NCBI GenBank assembly: GCA_029582165.1
Contig: CM055881.1
Coordinates: 16,449,094 to 16,513,093, forward strand
Length of the DNA stretch: 64,000 nt
Origin: Portulaca oleracea
Taxonomy: Eukaryota; Streptophyta; Magnoliopsida; Caryophyllales; Portulacaceae
Direction: 5' to 3'
A program made the position numbers and the translations under genes. The notes beneath the pieces are model-generated. The model did not search any database, had not been told where the DNA came from, and worked only from the letters and a program-made list of their open reading frames with translations. Shown piece after piece: positions 1 to 10,839 of the stretch (its first letter is position 1; each line of letters opens with the position of its first letter).

Positions 1-45
1 CTGTCTTGTATTCAGCTGATGCTGTAATCTGTCTTTGTTTCACAG

Positions 46-1661
46 ATCATTTTAAAAGCTTTAGAAGGCCTTTCAATTGAATCTGCTTTAGATTTGCAGA
101 AAAGCTTGAGGGCAATTACATATGTATCATATCCTAGCACACTTCAGAAGCTTGAGGAAATGCTTCCAATTTTCGAAAGCCGTATGGGTGCAATGTTGTT
201 CCTTATATCAGCATTACTTTCTCGAGGATTGGTATGTCCGTTTGTTCTTCTGTGTGTTCCTTGATATATGACACGGAAAACATATATCTGGAATTCAAAT
301 ATGGATTTGATATATGTTTAAACAGCTGTGTTGCACTCTTCCTCATTTCTTGCATCTGTATGTCTATATATAATACATATCTGTCTCTGTCGATTGTATC
401 ATATTTCAATTTCCTGTCACATTAAACTTTTGAAATGCATTTCTTTTCTTAACTTGTTCCCTTTTGTGTTTCCTTTGGGAGAGAGGTGTGTCGTTGGAAT
501 GGGTGGTTATTGGATTTGGGTAATCAGTAATTTGACCCTTTTTTTTTTTTTTAACCTTCTATAGATTCTTGCATATTTTTCTATAAAAGTTGAGTGCCTG
601 TTTCGTGTCTTTTCTGAATTTGTTTTTGTTTCTTTTATCCTACAGTAGCCTTCAATTTTACTAATGTATATCCTGCATTCCACACATTCCAGGATTCTAT
701 TCAAGCTGATAGGGACGACCCAAGTCTACCGCTGGTGACTGCTCCTTTTGGGCATGCCTCACAGGTAAAAGGAGGAGGAGAAAAAAAGACTTTGCAATCT
801 ATCATTTGAAACAAGTGTAAATTGCCACTAATGTTGAATGTCATGCCACAGGAAATTGTAAACCTATTACTATGCGGACAGGCGGTTGCTAATGTGTTTG
901 ATGAAAGAATGGACTTGGGAGGTGGCATGTTTTTGAAGGGTGTATCAACAAATGTTGAAGTTGGATTTCTTACACTGTTGGAATCTCTAAACTTCTGCAA
1001 AGTTGGGCAACATTTGAAACGTCCAAAATGGCCGATATGGGTTGTTGGGAGTGAGTCGCATTATACTGTAGTATTTGCTTTTGATCCTTCTGTTCAGGAT
1101 GAGAATGAAATGGAGGAGAGAGAATCAAAAATCAGAAGAGCATTTGATGCACAAGATCAGAGTGGAGGTGGGGGCTTCATCAGTGTTGAAGGTTTGCATC
1201 AAGTGCTGAGGGAAACCAACATAAACCTTCCCTCTCAGAAACTTGACCAGCTTTGCAGCGCAGGCTTCATTGTTTGGAGTGAGTTCTGGCAGGTCCTTCT
1301 GGATTTAGACAAGAGCTTGGGAGGGTTCAAGGATTCTTCTGGTTTAATGGGGAAGAAGGTGTTTGATCTTTATCATTTTAATGGTATTGCAAAGTCGGTT
1401 TCAAACGGCAACCAAGGGGAGACTCCTATACAGAGACCTCGTCTGACAAAGCTGAGAGTCTCAGTGCCTCCCAGATGGACCCCAGAGGAGTACATGGCTG
1501 AGGTAGCTCCTGCTCCTTCTGGTTCTAATGCTAACGAAAAAGATGCCGCAAAAGCTGTTGGACCTGAGCCGCCTCAACATGCTCCACTGGTCGACTGCAT
1601 TAGAACACGGTGGCCTCGTGCCACCTGCAATTGGATTGGAGATCCACCAAGCATTGTCTGA
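46..1661 (+). CDS. MINDY3: MINDY-3-type deubiquitinase, 3' part (three exons)
   Basis: The exons are 46-231, 693-764 and 852-1661; all joins are phase 0 with AG/GT borders, and the stop TGA is at 1659-1661. The first exons, with the catalytic Cys, lie off the window. The exons encode SRMGAMLFLISALL, then GHASQ, then EIVNLLLCGQAVANVFD and FPIW-like PIWVVGSESHYTVVF, the hallmark order of the MINDY-3/FAM188 (DUF4205) family. The catalytic His codon is at 1059-1061. An EF-hand-like loop follows (DAQDQSGGGG, near 1147-1185), as in MINDY-3, then a short C-terminal tail ending CNWIGDPPSIV. MINDY enzymes cleave Lys48-linked polyubiquitin. The terminal exon is long and intron-free. I am sure of the family; the exact plant paralogue is not decidable here. 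Confidence 0.92.
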
Positions 1662-2415
1662 ATCCAATTTAGTCTGTTTGGACCCGTTTGAGTTTTGTGC
1701 GGGTAGTATATGGGACATGTGATGGACAGTTTAGATTCTGGAGAAGAAATGTTGATGCTTGGAACTGTCACATTCTCCGAGCACCCTGTTAAAACAAACA
1801 CTAGGTGCTTTTGCTGGCATAGATGCAGCCACCAAATTTTCGCACCATGTTGTAATTTTCATATTTCAATTTGGATTCGATTTGTTCAAATATCTCTTGA
1901 AGGAATTGATGCCCTGATAAAATTTGTCAATAGATTGCTTTAATTACAAAAAAATTCATAGTTTTCATTAGTTAGCCGTATGTTCAATGCTCTACCTTTG
2001 TGATTCTATATCAGGAATGACGTGTAACCAGGTGCCTTAGATAATCGAGCTGGATTTAATCCAGATTAAGGTGCCGCCTCTGTGAAGGATGACAACTGAG
2101 GGGGAGAATATTTAGCTTCCCATCATTGAAATTCAAGCTTTATTTTACATCCCTAGACCCAAAAATGAGTTACGAGTCATAATGGTTTTAATCGGTTCAA
2201 CCGATAATCCGAATTAACTGGTCTAATTTGATTATAAAAGTCCAATTGACCCAATCCATTGGATCAACTGGGTTTAATCACTGAGCTACTATGAACATAG
2301 CATAAAATAGCTTTATCTTTTCTATCAGGCTTAATTTCCCCAAAAATTAGGATGATATAGGAAGGGAAGATTTTGTTTCCATATGAAATATATATTGTGC
2401 AAGTCATTTTTCATA
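1662..2415. other. 3' UTR of the MINDY-3-like gene and intergenic DNA
   Basis: The stretch begins just after the stop codon. AT-rich sequence to about 1980 is the probable 3' UTR, with A-runs near 1946-1955, but no single polyadenylation signal stands out. The stretch at 2190-2290 is rich in repeated GGTTCAACC/AACTGG-like words and may be decayed mobile DNA. I see no gene. Confidence 0.5.
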
Positions 2416-2968
2416 GGATTTTTGGACGTTAATATACTGAACTTTTAGGATATTGGACAATAATATACTGAAGTTTAACCTTGGACAATAATGCACCGAA
2501 CTTTGAGGGGTGTTGGACAATAATGCACCCGAAACAATTTCAATGGTGACTGATTTACTGGCGATCTTACGTGGCCGACCTAGAAGATGAATAAGCTAAA
2601 TAATATTTAAATTTATGACATGTCAGCCAATTTACACAAGCAAACGTGATTTTATACAATTACAACAATCTCTCTGCGAAACACGTTTAAACAAATGTGA
2701 TTTTATGTTTTGTTTTACTCTTTTCAAAGTTGATTCTCTTTTTTATGTGTGGATTAGCTAACATGTCATAAATTTGAATATTTTTGGATCAATTCATCTC
2801 CTCCACGTGCTATGTAGGATTGCCACCGAGTCAGTCACTGCCAAAATCGTTACGAGTGCATTATTGTCCAACACCCCCCAAAGTTCAGTATATTATTGTC
2901 CAAGGTCAAAGTTCAGTGTATTATTATCCAATATCCCAAAAGTTCAGTATATTAGCATCCAAAAACCC
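2416..2968. mobile_element. Long-TIR MITE, Mutator-like
   Basis: The two ends are inverted copies of each other for about 120 bp. The left end reads GGATTTTTGGACGTTAATAT; the reverse complement of the right end reads GGGTTTTTGGATGCTAATAT. Both arms then carry three repeats of a TTGGACAATAATAxACTGAA-like word. The flanking 9-mers (TTTTTCATA and TTTACTATA) match at 6 of 9 positions, a worn 9-bp target duplication. There is no coding capacity. Terminal bases match the element at 61339-61742, which has a clean 9-bp duplication, so I place both in a Mutator-like group. Confidence 0.8.
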
Positions 2969-3083
2969 TTTACTATATAACTAGTATTAATACCCCATGT
3001 GGGCTATTAATAAAATCATATTCTCCTCCCTCAATCTCTCTTATCTCTAATATACATCTCTCTATCTTGTATTCTTATCATTG

Positions 3084-3084
<1 letters not shown>

Positions 3085-3148
<64 letters not shown>
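3085..3148. repeat. (TA)n microsatellite
   Basis: About 32 uninterrupted TA units. Open frames crossing it are artefacts of the repeat. Confidence 0.97.
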
Positions 3149-3152
<4 letters not shown>

Positions 3153-3167
3153 CGGAAATAACCAAGC

Positions 3168-3332
3168 AAGTTGGCAAGCTCCAGAAAAATTTTCCCGTTT
3201 GCCTACTTACTAGCTTAGGTTTACACATAAATTTACTATTTTGCACTCAGTATTAAAATAAGTAGACAAGCTCCAGAAAATACTTGTCTGCTAGTTTATG
3301 TTCACATATGAATTTACTATTTTTCCCTCGGT
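3168..3332. repeat. Diverged tandem duplication, unit about 80-90 bp
   Basis: Two copies, beginning near 3168 and 3259, share the words CAAGCTCCAGAAAA, TTTACACAT/TTCACATAT, AATTTACTATTTT and CTCAGTATTA/CTCGGTATTA in the same order. No function is visible. Confidence 0.65.
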
Positions 3333-3629
3333 ATTACAATTATTTATGCCAGAGTTGGAAAGAATTCTGGTCCAGTTAATTCCGAGTTCGGACCAATCGG
3401 ACATCAGACGAAAACTTGATGTCTGACGTCTATTTTTTTGTGTACTTTTGGGTCGGATAAACCAGGGTTATTGGGTCAAACATATTTTTGTCATACCTAA
3501 TTGATGTATATAAATTTTTATTGAAATTATTAGTGTTAGTAAATATTAAAACTATTTATGCATATAATTTTGTTTTGAGTATAATAATATAATTAATGAA
3601 AAAATACATTTTCTAAATATATTTAATAA

Positions 3630-3758
3630 GGCGTTTGGTTGAGAAACTTTCCCGGGAAAGTTTTGATGTGGGACCCATAATTTCCCTCACAAACTCAGTA
3701 AAAAGTTTCCCAAGGAGGGGCTAGGGAAAGTCTTTCCCGGGAAACAACCAAACGCACC
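3630..3758. mobile_element. Short MITE, Tourist-like ends
   Basis: The left end is GGCGTTTGGTTG and the reverse complement of the right end is GGTGCGTTTGGTTG. Both arms continue into TTTCCCGGGAAAG, giving a 129-bp hairpin-like unit without coding sequence. GG-GTTTGGTT ends are typical of PIF/Harbinger Tourist MITEs. The flanking bases (TAA left, ATAA right) fit only loosely with a 3-bp duplication. Confidence 0.6.
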
Positions 3759-5080
3759 ATAACATATTTATGTATAATTATAAAAGAAAATATTATGTAA
3801 ATAATATTTACTTTTTAATCGTATAAGCAAAAGTAATGATATTAAGGAAAATTAGATTCTAATGATCTCCATTGTTGACAATTGGACGATAATAATCCAT
3901 ACTTTGTTTTGTATGCCACCGTCATAGAAAAATAAAATTGTAATTTTATTGTTTTGGACCACCACCAAGTGTATATCCTAAATATCATGAATTTTGACTT
4001 GTGTTTGTTTACCCACGTTCATAAAATAAAATACCAAAAGTTACTTTTAATTAGATATATTTAAATAATGTTTTATGAACTATACTATTTATTTTTAGAA
4101 TCTTCATTTTATTTCAATCATCTAAATAACCAAATAGGAAAATAGAGGGAGTAGTTATCAATGGTAAAAGCAAAAAAGAATGCTCGTGCATGGCACAAGC
4201 TGCTTTTCTCTAGTATATATATGTATGTGAAACAATTAATTTAAAAATAAGAAAAAAAATAGAGGTAATATTATATAAAGTAAGTTTTACTACAAAAGTT
4301 TATTGTTTACCAAAAGGACAGTCATTCAATACTAACCCCCACAATCTCTGTCAATCTCGTTGTTCCAAATTCTAATCCCCCAACCCATCTCACTCATTTT
4401 GTACTCCCAAAAAAGCATAGATAGTGTTTAGTGAGAAACCAATTTGTACATGCAGTCATGACAAACTGATATTAGAACATGCAATCTAAACTCATAACAA
4501 AGCTCAGGCAATAGAGTTTATGGAGATCAAATCAGTGGTGGTTTGTAAATTAATTTAAAGAGACAGACAATGGATCACAATGAAAAATATAGAGGAATGG
4601 TTTGATTAGTTAAGTTCCATGATGTTGTGTGCTTTTAATGAAGATTGTAAATAATAGTTATAACGAAACAATATATAAGGAGATTAGTGCTATTTATCAA
4701 CGCCAATGGTAGCATTGGTTTTTATTTTTTGGGATAAAGAAAGAATAGCCTTTGATTTAAAAAGGCAAGGGAAGCAGGTCCTCGATGGTTAGGATTTAGG
4801 AGATTCTTGGGAGTGATTACACGATATAACTGAAGGTGGTTTTAAAAATTGTAACTCCCAATAACTACCCTTTTCAAATCTTAATTTTAAATATTTTTGG
4901 CATATCTTTTATTTTTAAAATTAAAAGTAGAGATCTTATATTGTATGAAATCAACAGTTAATATCATCTATTGTATTGGATTTTTGGTTTGGGGATAGAA
5001 GGCTTATGAGGGAACCCGTATGTATATATATATGTGTGTTACGTCGCAAGTGCGCACATATATATATATATATATATATG
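3759..5080. other. Gene-free AT-rich DNA
   Basis: No coding frame with protein-like composition and no recognisable element. Two short AT-rich microsatellite tracts lie at 5022-5034 and 5059-5079; the second one directly abuts the next MITE. Confidence 0.6.
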
Positions 5081-5381
5081 AAATTTCAGACGTTAATAAT
5101 ACCAACTTTGGGGGTATTGGACACTAATAATATAGATTATTTTCTTGGTCACTAACAATACCAACTATCGACCTATTTTCCACCAATAGTACACCACCAA
5201 TTTGATATGATTTGTCTCATGGAAGATGACGTATCTCCATAATGTTTGACGTGGAAGGTGGAGTTCATGTAGAAAATGTTGATGAGAACACTAATATGTC
5301 TTTCACGTCACATATTATGAAGTCACATCATCTTTCTTATGAGTTAAGACGATAACAAATCGATGATGTAGTACTATTGGG
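5081..5381. mobile_element. Mutator-like MITE, left part (interrupted)
   Basis: The sequence aligns through its length with the intact MITE at 61339-61742: shared words include TAATAATACCAACTTTGGGGG, the double CACGTCACATATTATG-like block and the GATGAGTTAA-type block. Its right part is displaced to 11532-11640 by an hAT insertion. The last eight bases, CTATTGGG (5374-5381), are the duplicated target of that insertion. Confidence 0.85.
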
Positions 5382-5889
5382 TAGCGGTGTTCATTGAGTC
5401 AAACCCGGACCAACCCGGACCAGGCTGGACCGAACCGGAACCCGAAATAGCGAAAATGTTGGACCAAAGACCAGACCGGAAACAACCGGTCCCAACCCAT
5501 ATCAACCTGATTATGATCTGGACCGGACCAACCAAGACCAATTTGGACCGGTTGAGATATTTTTGAAAATTTTCTATTAAAATTTGTAGAAAGATTGATT
5601 AGTTAATTAATGTATGTCCTTAGTTAAAAGACTATATTTTTCTTTGTATTGGAAATTATTGTTTATGGTGGAAATATTTAGAAATAATGAATTATAAAAC
5701 TTTGAAATGATATTATAATATGATAGAATACATAAAAATATCAAACAATTTGTAGTCTGTAATGACCCGAAGAAAATCGCCTCTTAATAAGTACTTATTA
5801 GTTTAAATAATCAAGATTAGTGATAAACCACAAATAATTAAAGCGCGTGTTCCAAAATTTTGTTTTACTAATCCATTGTATGTTTTGCA

Positions 5890-5914
5890 GGACTTGAACA
5901 GTGCAACAATCGTC
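5890..5914 (+). repeat. Left arm of a long-range inverted repeat in the giant LTR
   Basis: The block GGACTTGAACAGTGCAACAA is preceded by TTTTGCA and recurs in inverted orientation at 9407-9433. The same pair is found in the reverse copy at 55564-55592 and 48140-48169. Confidence 0.75.
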
Positions 5915-6959
5915 AACAAATTAGTTTAATTTTCTTTTCTTGAGAAATTGCTACCGATAATTTTTACGGTGATTCTGATCATACATGAGTCCTTTTAGCG
6001 AGACCGATGTACCGGTCCTTCTTTATTCGAATTAATTTAAGGTTATAAATATGAGGAATTTTACGGAGGTGTTAGATATATTTATTTAGGTTACCCACTA
6101 ACATTTTTACGGTTTAATAAATTTAGGAATTTGGGAGGTATGTATAAATGAGGAGGAAATAAAGTTGACAAATTTTGAGTCAATTGGGCCAAGTGACCAA
6201 CCATCCCAAGAAGAAAGAGGAGGGAGCTTGGATGTTGGGCCTTATTATTTTGATGGAAGATATATATAGGTACATATTAGCCAGGGCCTGCCATCGCCGC
6301 CGCCGGATTCTGGCCACCCTCCGGCCGGCCGACGCACCACCACCTCACCATCATGTCATCCCTTCTTCTTCCTTCTATTTTCAAGTGGTATATCACTCCT
6401 TTCTCCTTCCCTTTTCTTTTAAGATGAATCAAAGGGTATTCTAAGTTTTTTTTTTCTCTTGTTATTATTATGTTTTTCCAGAATCAAAGCAACAGTGTTA
6501 AGGTTTTCAAGTAAAGATTAGTGTGGAATAATTCAAAGAGAGGAATTTAGGTAAGTATGTTGAAGTTCTTGTTATCTTAATGTTTTCTTTGTGAATTCAT
6601 TGCAAATAATGGGCATGCATGTGAATTGGAAGGAGAAATCCTCGGTGAAAATAAGGAAATTAGTTAGATTCAAGTGCATGTTTATAGATTAAGGGTAGAT
6701 TGATAAGAATGGAAATTTTGTGGTGGTGCATGTTGAGTTTGGTGATGAATTGTGGAAATAGAGTATGTAGTGTTGCACGCAATTAAGATGATTTTCTAGG
6801 CCTTTCAAGTCTGAGTATTGTAATTATGAGTTTTAGATTATGTTTTAAGAAGGATTTAGGTTAAATTACAAAGGTTTGAGTGTGCATGTTAATGAATTTC
6901 AAGAGAGGGTGCAATCTGGTTGGAAATTGGATTTTTCAAAAAATGAGGAATGTGATTCT

Positions 6960-7640
6960 GGGCTATTTTATGGCATGAATAGGTAGCTTAAAGTGTTAGC
7001 TAACACCCAATTTTTTATGGTTCGTCGTTTCGATAAGTATATTAGGAGTTATGGCCAAATTTGTAAAACCGCACAAAACTGAGAGTTTCTGACGTCAGTT
7101 TAAAGATGGCTGTTTTTCAGATGGTTGGAAGTTTCTATGGTTTAAGGATTGAACATAAAATTTTTAGAGGACATTCTAAGCTTTCCAGAATGGTATGGTA
7201 TGCATCCCCAGGATATCGGGAGAGAGCGTTATGAGCTTCTAATTGAAGGACGGAAATCTGAGTTTCTCCAGGAACTACATTATTGTGATTGCCTGTATTT
7301 TGGGCCAAAATCTGACTCTTTTTCATGCTCAAATCAACTTATGGTTAAAATGAAAGTTGAAGTACGCATTACGAGCTTTCCATAGACAGCTTACCCATTT
7401 CGAACCGATAAGTAAAGCTCGAGTTACGATTTTCCGAATAATTGAAGTTTAATGGTTATTATTCTGGACAACTTGTAAGGATGTTAGTTTTTATCCACCT
7501 TAGCCATGTTTCTATCTTTCATGGTCAACTACAAAGTTGGAGTGTATGTTCTAAGCTTTCCGAAAAGTCCTCTCATAACATGACCCGATATTTGAGGAAT
7601 AAGTTATGATCTTACGAGTATGCCTTAGAAATCGAGTTCA
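6960..7640 (+). repeat. Diverged tandem modules of about 170-200 bp in the giant LTR
   Basis: Four related modules share the order: a word like AAGTTGAAG, then AAGCTTTCC (7178, 7373 as GAGCTTTCC, 7551), then a CCCGATA-like word, then GAGTTATG/GAGTTACG. Similarity is word by word only. The same series is present in both reverse copies (for example GGAAAGCTT at 48352, 48533, 53857 and 53993). Confidence 0.6.
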
Positions 7641-7930
7641 TCATTGTTATTATTAGAAAATTCAATAAGTTATTCTTCCGTGCTTGTTTAGACCCAATTC
7701 TGTGTCTAAATACCGCCTAAATCCTTAGGCTTTTAACTCGTTTCGTGGTTTAATTTCATAGTTTTTAATGCGTTTTTTGGTTATTTTGTAGATTATAGAG
7801 CTTTCACTCAAAACGTAGCAAAACGGGCCTTTTTATAGCATTCTTGGTGATTTCCCGAGCCGAACCGGACCGGAAACCAAGGCGGAGTCTACCCGGGACC
7901 ACACTCCCAACCTTTGGTGCCAATTAGTGG

Positions 7931-8299
7931 GGTAACACCCGCTACGACCCTCGAAATGGGTGTTACATGCCTTGGAAAGAAGGAAGAAACAAAGGGACGA
8001 AAAGAGTAGGGTAGCCCCCGCCACCCTGAGCGTAGCACCCGCTACCATAGGGGGTAGCGCCCGCCACCATAGAGGTAGCACCCGCGACCTGTGCTCAAAG
8101 TCAGCCACGGATTGTCATCTGAAGAAGGTAGCGCCCGCTACCATATGGGTCGCGCCCGCGACCTCCTGATCCCGAGTGAGACCGTGCCCACGGTCTCCAG
8201 GACCGTACCTACGGTCTCTCGAAGCTCGAAATTGCCTGACCTTTTTCACTGGACAGAACATGACCGTGGCCATGGTCTCCTAGACCGTGACCACGGTCT
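7931..8299 (+). promoter_or_regulatory. Paired-palindrome array B1 upstream of LTR TATA box
   Basis: Sixteen- to twenty-base dyads with a 2-base centre. Perfect ones are GGTAGCGCCCGCTACC (8127-8142), GGTCGCGCCCGCGACC (8148-8163), GAGACCGTGCCCACGGTCTC (8178-8197), GACCGTACCTACGGTC (8201-8216) and AGACCGTGACCACGGTCT (8282-8299). Centres are at 8017.5, 8038.5, 8060.5, 8081.5, 8134.5, 8155.5, 8187.5, 8208.5, 8269.5 and 8290.5, so every pair is 21 bp apart. A worn copy is centred at 7938.5. The array ends about 63 bp before the TATA tract. Confidence 0.85.
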
Positions 8300-8361
8300 C
8301 CCTATGTTCTGCGCGTGTTTTCGGCCTGAAGTGCTGCGTTTTGCTAACCAATTTTCACTTG

Positions 8362-8372
8362 TATATATATAT
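8362..8372 (+). promoter_or_regulatory. TATA box of LTR B1
   Basis: TATATATATAT lies in the expected place, between the palindrome array and the GAGAGAGATTAG-like transcribed leader. Confidence 0.55.
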
Positions 8373-8941
8373 CTCTTTCACGATTTCTTAGGAGCAATCT
8401 AGGGATAGACTTAGACATTTGGGAGCTTTGTAATTAAGGGTTTTAGAGAGAGATTAGTGAGAGATTAATCTAGGGTTTTGGAGATTTGTGTTTGTTATTG
8501 AAGATTTGGAGATTCAAACAATTGAAAGATTGTTGGGTCATCTTTTTATTGCTTTCCTTTGTTCATCTACAACATTTTGATAAGTATTCTCTTCCCTTAA
8601 CTCTTTTATTAATTACCTTGCTAATTACTTTGCTTGTTCTTAATTGCTTTGCTTGCTATTTCATTGTTCGTGCTTGTTTATGGTTGTTTGATGTTAGAAA
8701 TCATGTTTAGGTTTGGTTTGGATGTTGTTAGCATAGTTAGTGTCATGATTAGTGGCTAGAAACCCTATGGGTTAGGGGGTAATTAAGGGTGTGAATGGGT
8801 GATTAGATTTGGGTTAGCAATATTAGTGAGTAATTAGTTGAGAAATCAACTTCCTAATCCTATCCTTCTCTCAAGTGGGATGTATTTGGGTGTGAAAGCA
8901 TCCCGAATACATCCAACGCTTGTCGGAAGGTAGGATTAGGA

Positions 8942-8983
8942 TAGTTAGTATTCTAGTTCGCGAAAGCGAATAGAAACTAACTA
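8942..8983 (+). other. Stem-loop in the LTR B1 leader
   Basis: Inner stem TTCGC/GCGAA closes a GAAA loop (8957-8970), extended by CTA/TAG. An outer stem TAGTTAGT/ACTAACTA pairs 8942-8949 with 8976-8983. It lies in the region expected to be transcribed. Confidence 0.5.
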
Positions 8984-9406
8984 GGAAATTCCGTTCCTTG
9001 AACTCCCCCGGGTCTGTCGATGGACTTTGGGGAAGTTAATCCGGACTATCCTTGAAAGAGGAAGCCCGATGGGTATTTTCTAACGGAGTTACCATTTGAT
9101 TTCCCCTTCTCGCTACTCTCTTATTGCAAAACCCATTTCTTCATCCCCGTTTGCATCCCGAAAAGCCTCCGAAGCCCATTTTCCATTCCTTGACCGACCT
9201 TAGCTTTGTTTCTTGCGTTGTGATCCTTTCAAACCGATATCCTTACCTTAGCAATCTCATCCCGACCATTGACTTAGTTTCTTTGACCAAGGCCGCCAGC
9301 TCCCTGAGAGAGAACGACAATACCGAGGTCAACAAAACCACTTTATAGTGCTACCAAGTTAAGTCCTAATTTATGATTTTCATTTCTTGTAAAGTCCCTC
9401 CAAGAG

Positions 9407-9433
9407 ATCGTTGCACCGCTGTTCAAGTCCCTG
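9407..9433 (-). repeat. Right arm of the long-range inverted repeat
   Basis: The reverse complement reads GCAGGGACTTGAACAG, then CGGTGCAACGATC. This matches 5887-5912 apart from a small insertion. It sits immediately upstream of the splice-donor-like site at 9464. Confidence 0.75.
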
Positions 9434-9463
9434 CTTGTTCCGCACTTGTTCTTAAGTCTTCAG

Positions 9464-10839
9464 GTACGTATATCGCCTGATCTTTTATGAATAATATCAT
9501 GAATTAATCATTTATGTTAAGTTCTAAATTTATTTTATATTGTCCATGTTTATATATAAAGTATCATGATTTATGTTCAAAATATATGCAAGTTTTAATG
9601 GATTTTTATCAGGATAATTTCACAGTTATTTCTAAGTATTTATGTGGTGTACCCTTTACGTTAGAAACTTTTACAATAATTCTTTGTTTTAGTGAATTGA
9701 GTCATTTCATGAATAAATTCCCTTTTAGAAGTATAAGTCTTATTCAAGGAGAGTACAAGATTATATCTTTAAGTTATGATTGGAAAAGGGTAGTTTAAGG
9801 AACTAGTTTTATTAAGAATCCAAGTGTCAAGGTATCAAGGTTTAACTTTTCAAGTTTTAGAAATTAATAAAGGCCCCGCCCATGTTTATGGTGCCTTAGT
9901 GCACACCAAGGAAAACATGCTTATGTGCCCTTGTGAACTCCAAGTTAAGTATATACGTGCCTTAGTGCACCCAAGGAAAAGATAACTGAAGTGCCTTAGT
10001 TGCACACCATGGAAACCTGGCCAGTAAAGGATAATTATCCACCATCCAGATCTCCCGATCGGTCCGGGTATGCGCATACGGAGGTTTAGCCGATGATCGC
10101 AAGTAGGGGACCTTCAGGATAATAATACAACTAAGTTTTAAGTAACTAAGTACTTCAAAGGATTTAAGTTAAGGGTTAAGTCTTATAGAACTTGTGTATA
10201 GTTTTTAAGTATATTTTACAACATGTTATAAGTCACACTTTATGATTAGTTTGAAGTAACAGTTATGTTTATATGTTAGGTATACGATTTAACTCATGTT
10301 TTATGACGTAATTTACTTGTCACTTTCTAAGTCATGTGTTCCAAGTATGGTTTGTATCACACATTAAGTGGTATGATATAATACGAAGTTTTATGTATCT
10401 TAAGTTTTCCAAATTATTGGGGTCAAAGTAAAATTGCTCCAATTACTTACCAAGGATTTTAAGTTTTGTTTTATGGAAGTTTAATGTCATGTTTATGGGA
10501 ATATTTCATGTGTGTGTCTATGTCAGTTCATGCATGACCTAAGTTGTTTTCAAACAAGTTTATGGTTATTCAGTTATCTTTAAAAGGAAGAACTCATAAG
10601 TATTTTCGTTTAAGTTGTGATTTAAGTACAGGTTCAGTTATATTTCTTCATATTCAGGTTAAGTTATGATCAAGCTATGTAAGTTTTGCTACTTTTATTG
10701 TTAAACTGTTATTACTTTGTTTTTAACGACTTTGGAACCCCGCTAAATAACTAAAATGAATTACGGAAAGTTTCTTACATGTTAGGGGTATACGTACTGA
10801 GTTTAACTCACTTTTCGAAGTTTTATCTTTCCGTTTTAG
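9464..10839 (+). other. Intron-like segment conserved in the giant LTR family
   Basis: The donor is CAG|GTACGTAT and the acceptor is TTTCCGTTTTAG|GG. The same borders are found in reverse copies: donor CTCAG|GTACGTATA and acceptor GTTTTAG|GG for 48110-46944, and donor CCAAG|GTACGC and acceptor TTTTTAG|GA for 24703-24234. Internal length varies (about 1.4, 1.2 and 0.5 kb) while the borders stay, as expected for a spliced intron. No open frame is kept in the flanking segments. Confidence 0.55.

Larger units (their letters stand above)
7685..9347 (+). mobile_element. Athila-like solo LTR, nested (family B, copy 1)
   Basis: The LTR begins TGTTTAGACC and ends CCACTTTATA, flanked by the perfect 5-bp duplication GTGCT (7680-7684 and 9348-9352). 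Comparison with the uninterrupted sequence near 48200 confirms an empty site there. It has a palindrome array (7931-8299), a TATA tract (8362-8372) and a long transcribed leader with GGGTTTTGGAG-like words and GGGTTAGGGGG. No coding sequence. The CA end expected for an LTR reads TA here, presumably mutated. Confidence 0.78.

Noticed and set aside
3031..3246. Frame with IYIYIY repeats; similarly 11566-11808 and 27246-27557
   Set aside because: Produced by TA, AC and GATA microsatellites.
7931..8299. Regular short repeats with spacers, superficially CRISPR-like
   Set aside because: The units are palindromes with 2-base centres and very short variable spacers inside an LTR promoter in a plant genome; no repeat-spacer pattern of 30 bp and no cas genes.
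9514..9798. 94-codon frame inside the giant LTR
   Set aside because: AT-rich, not kept in the reverse copy and inside the intron-like segment.
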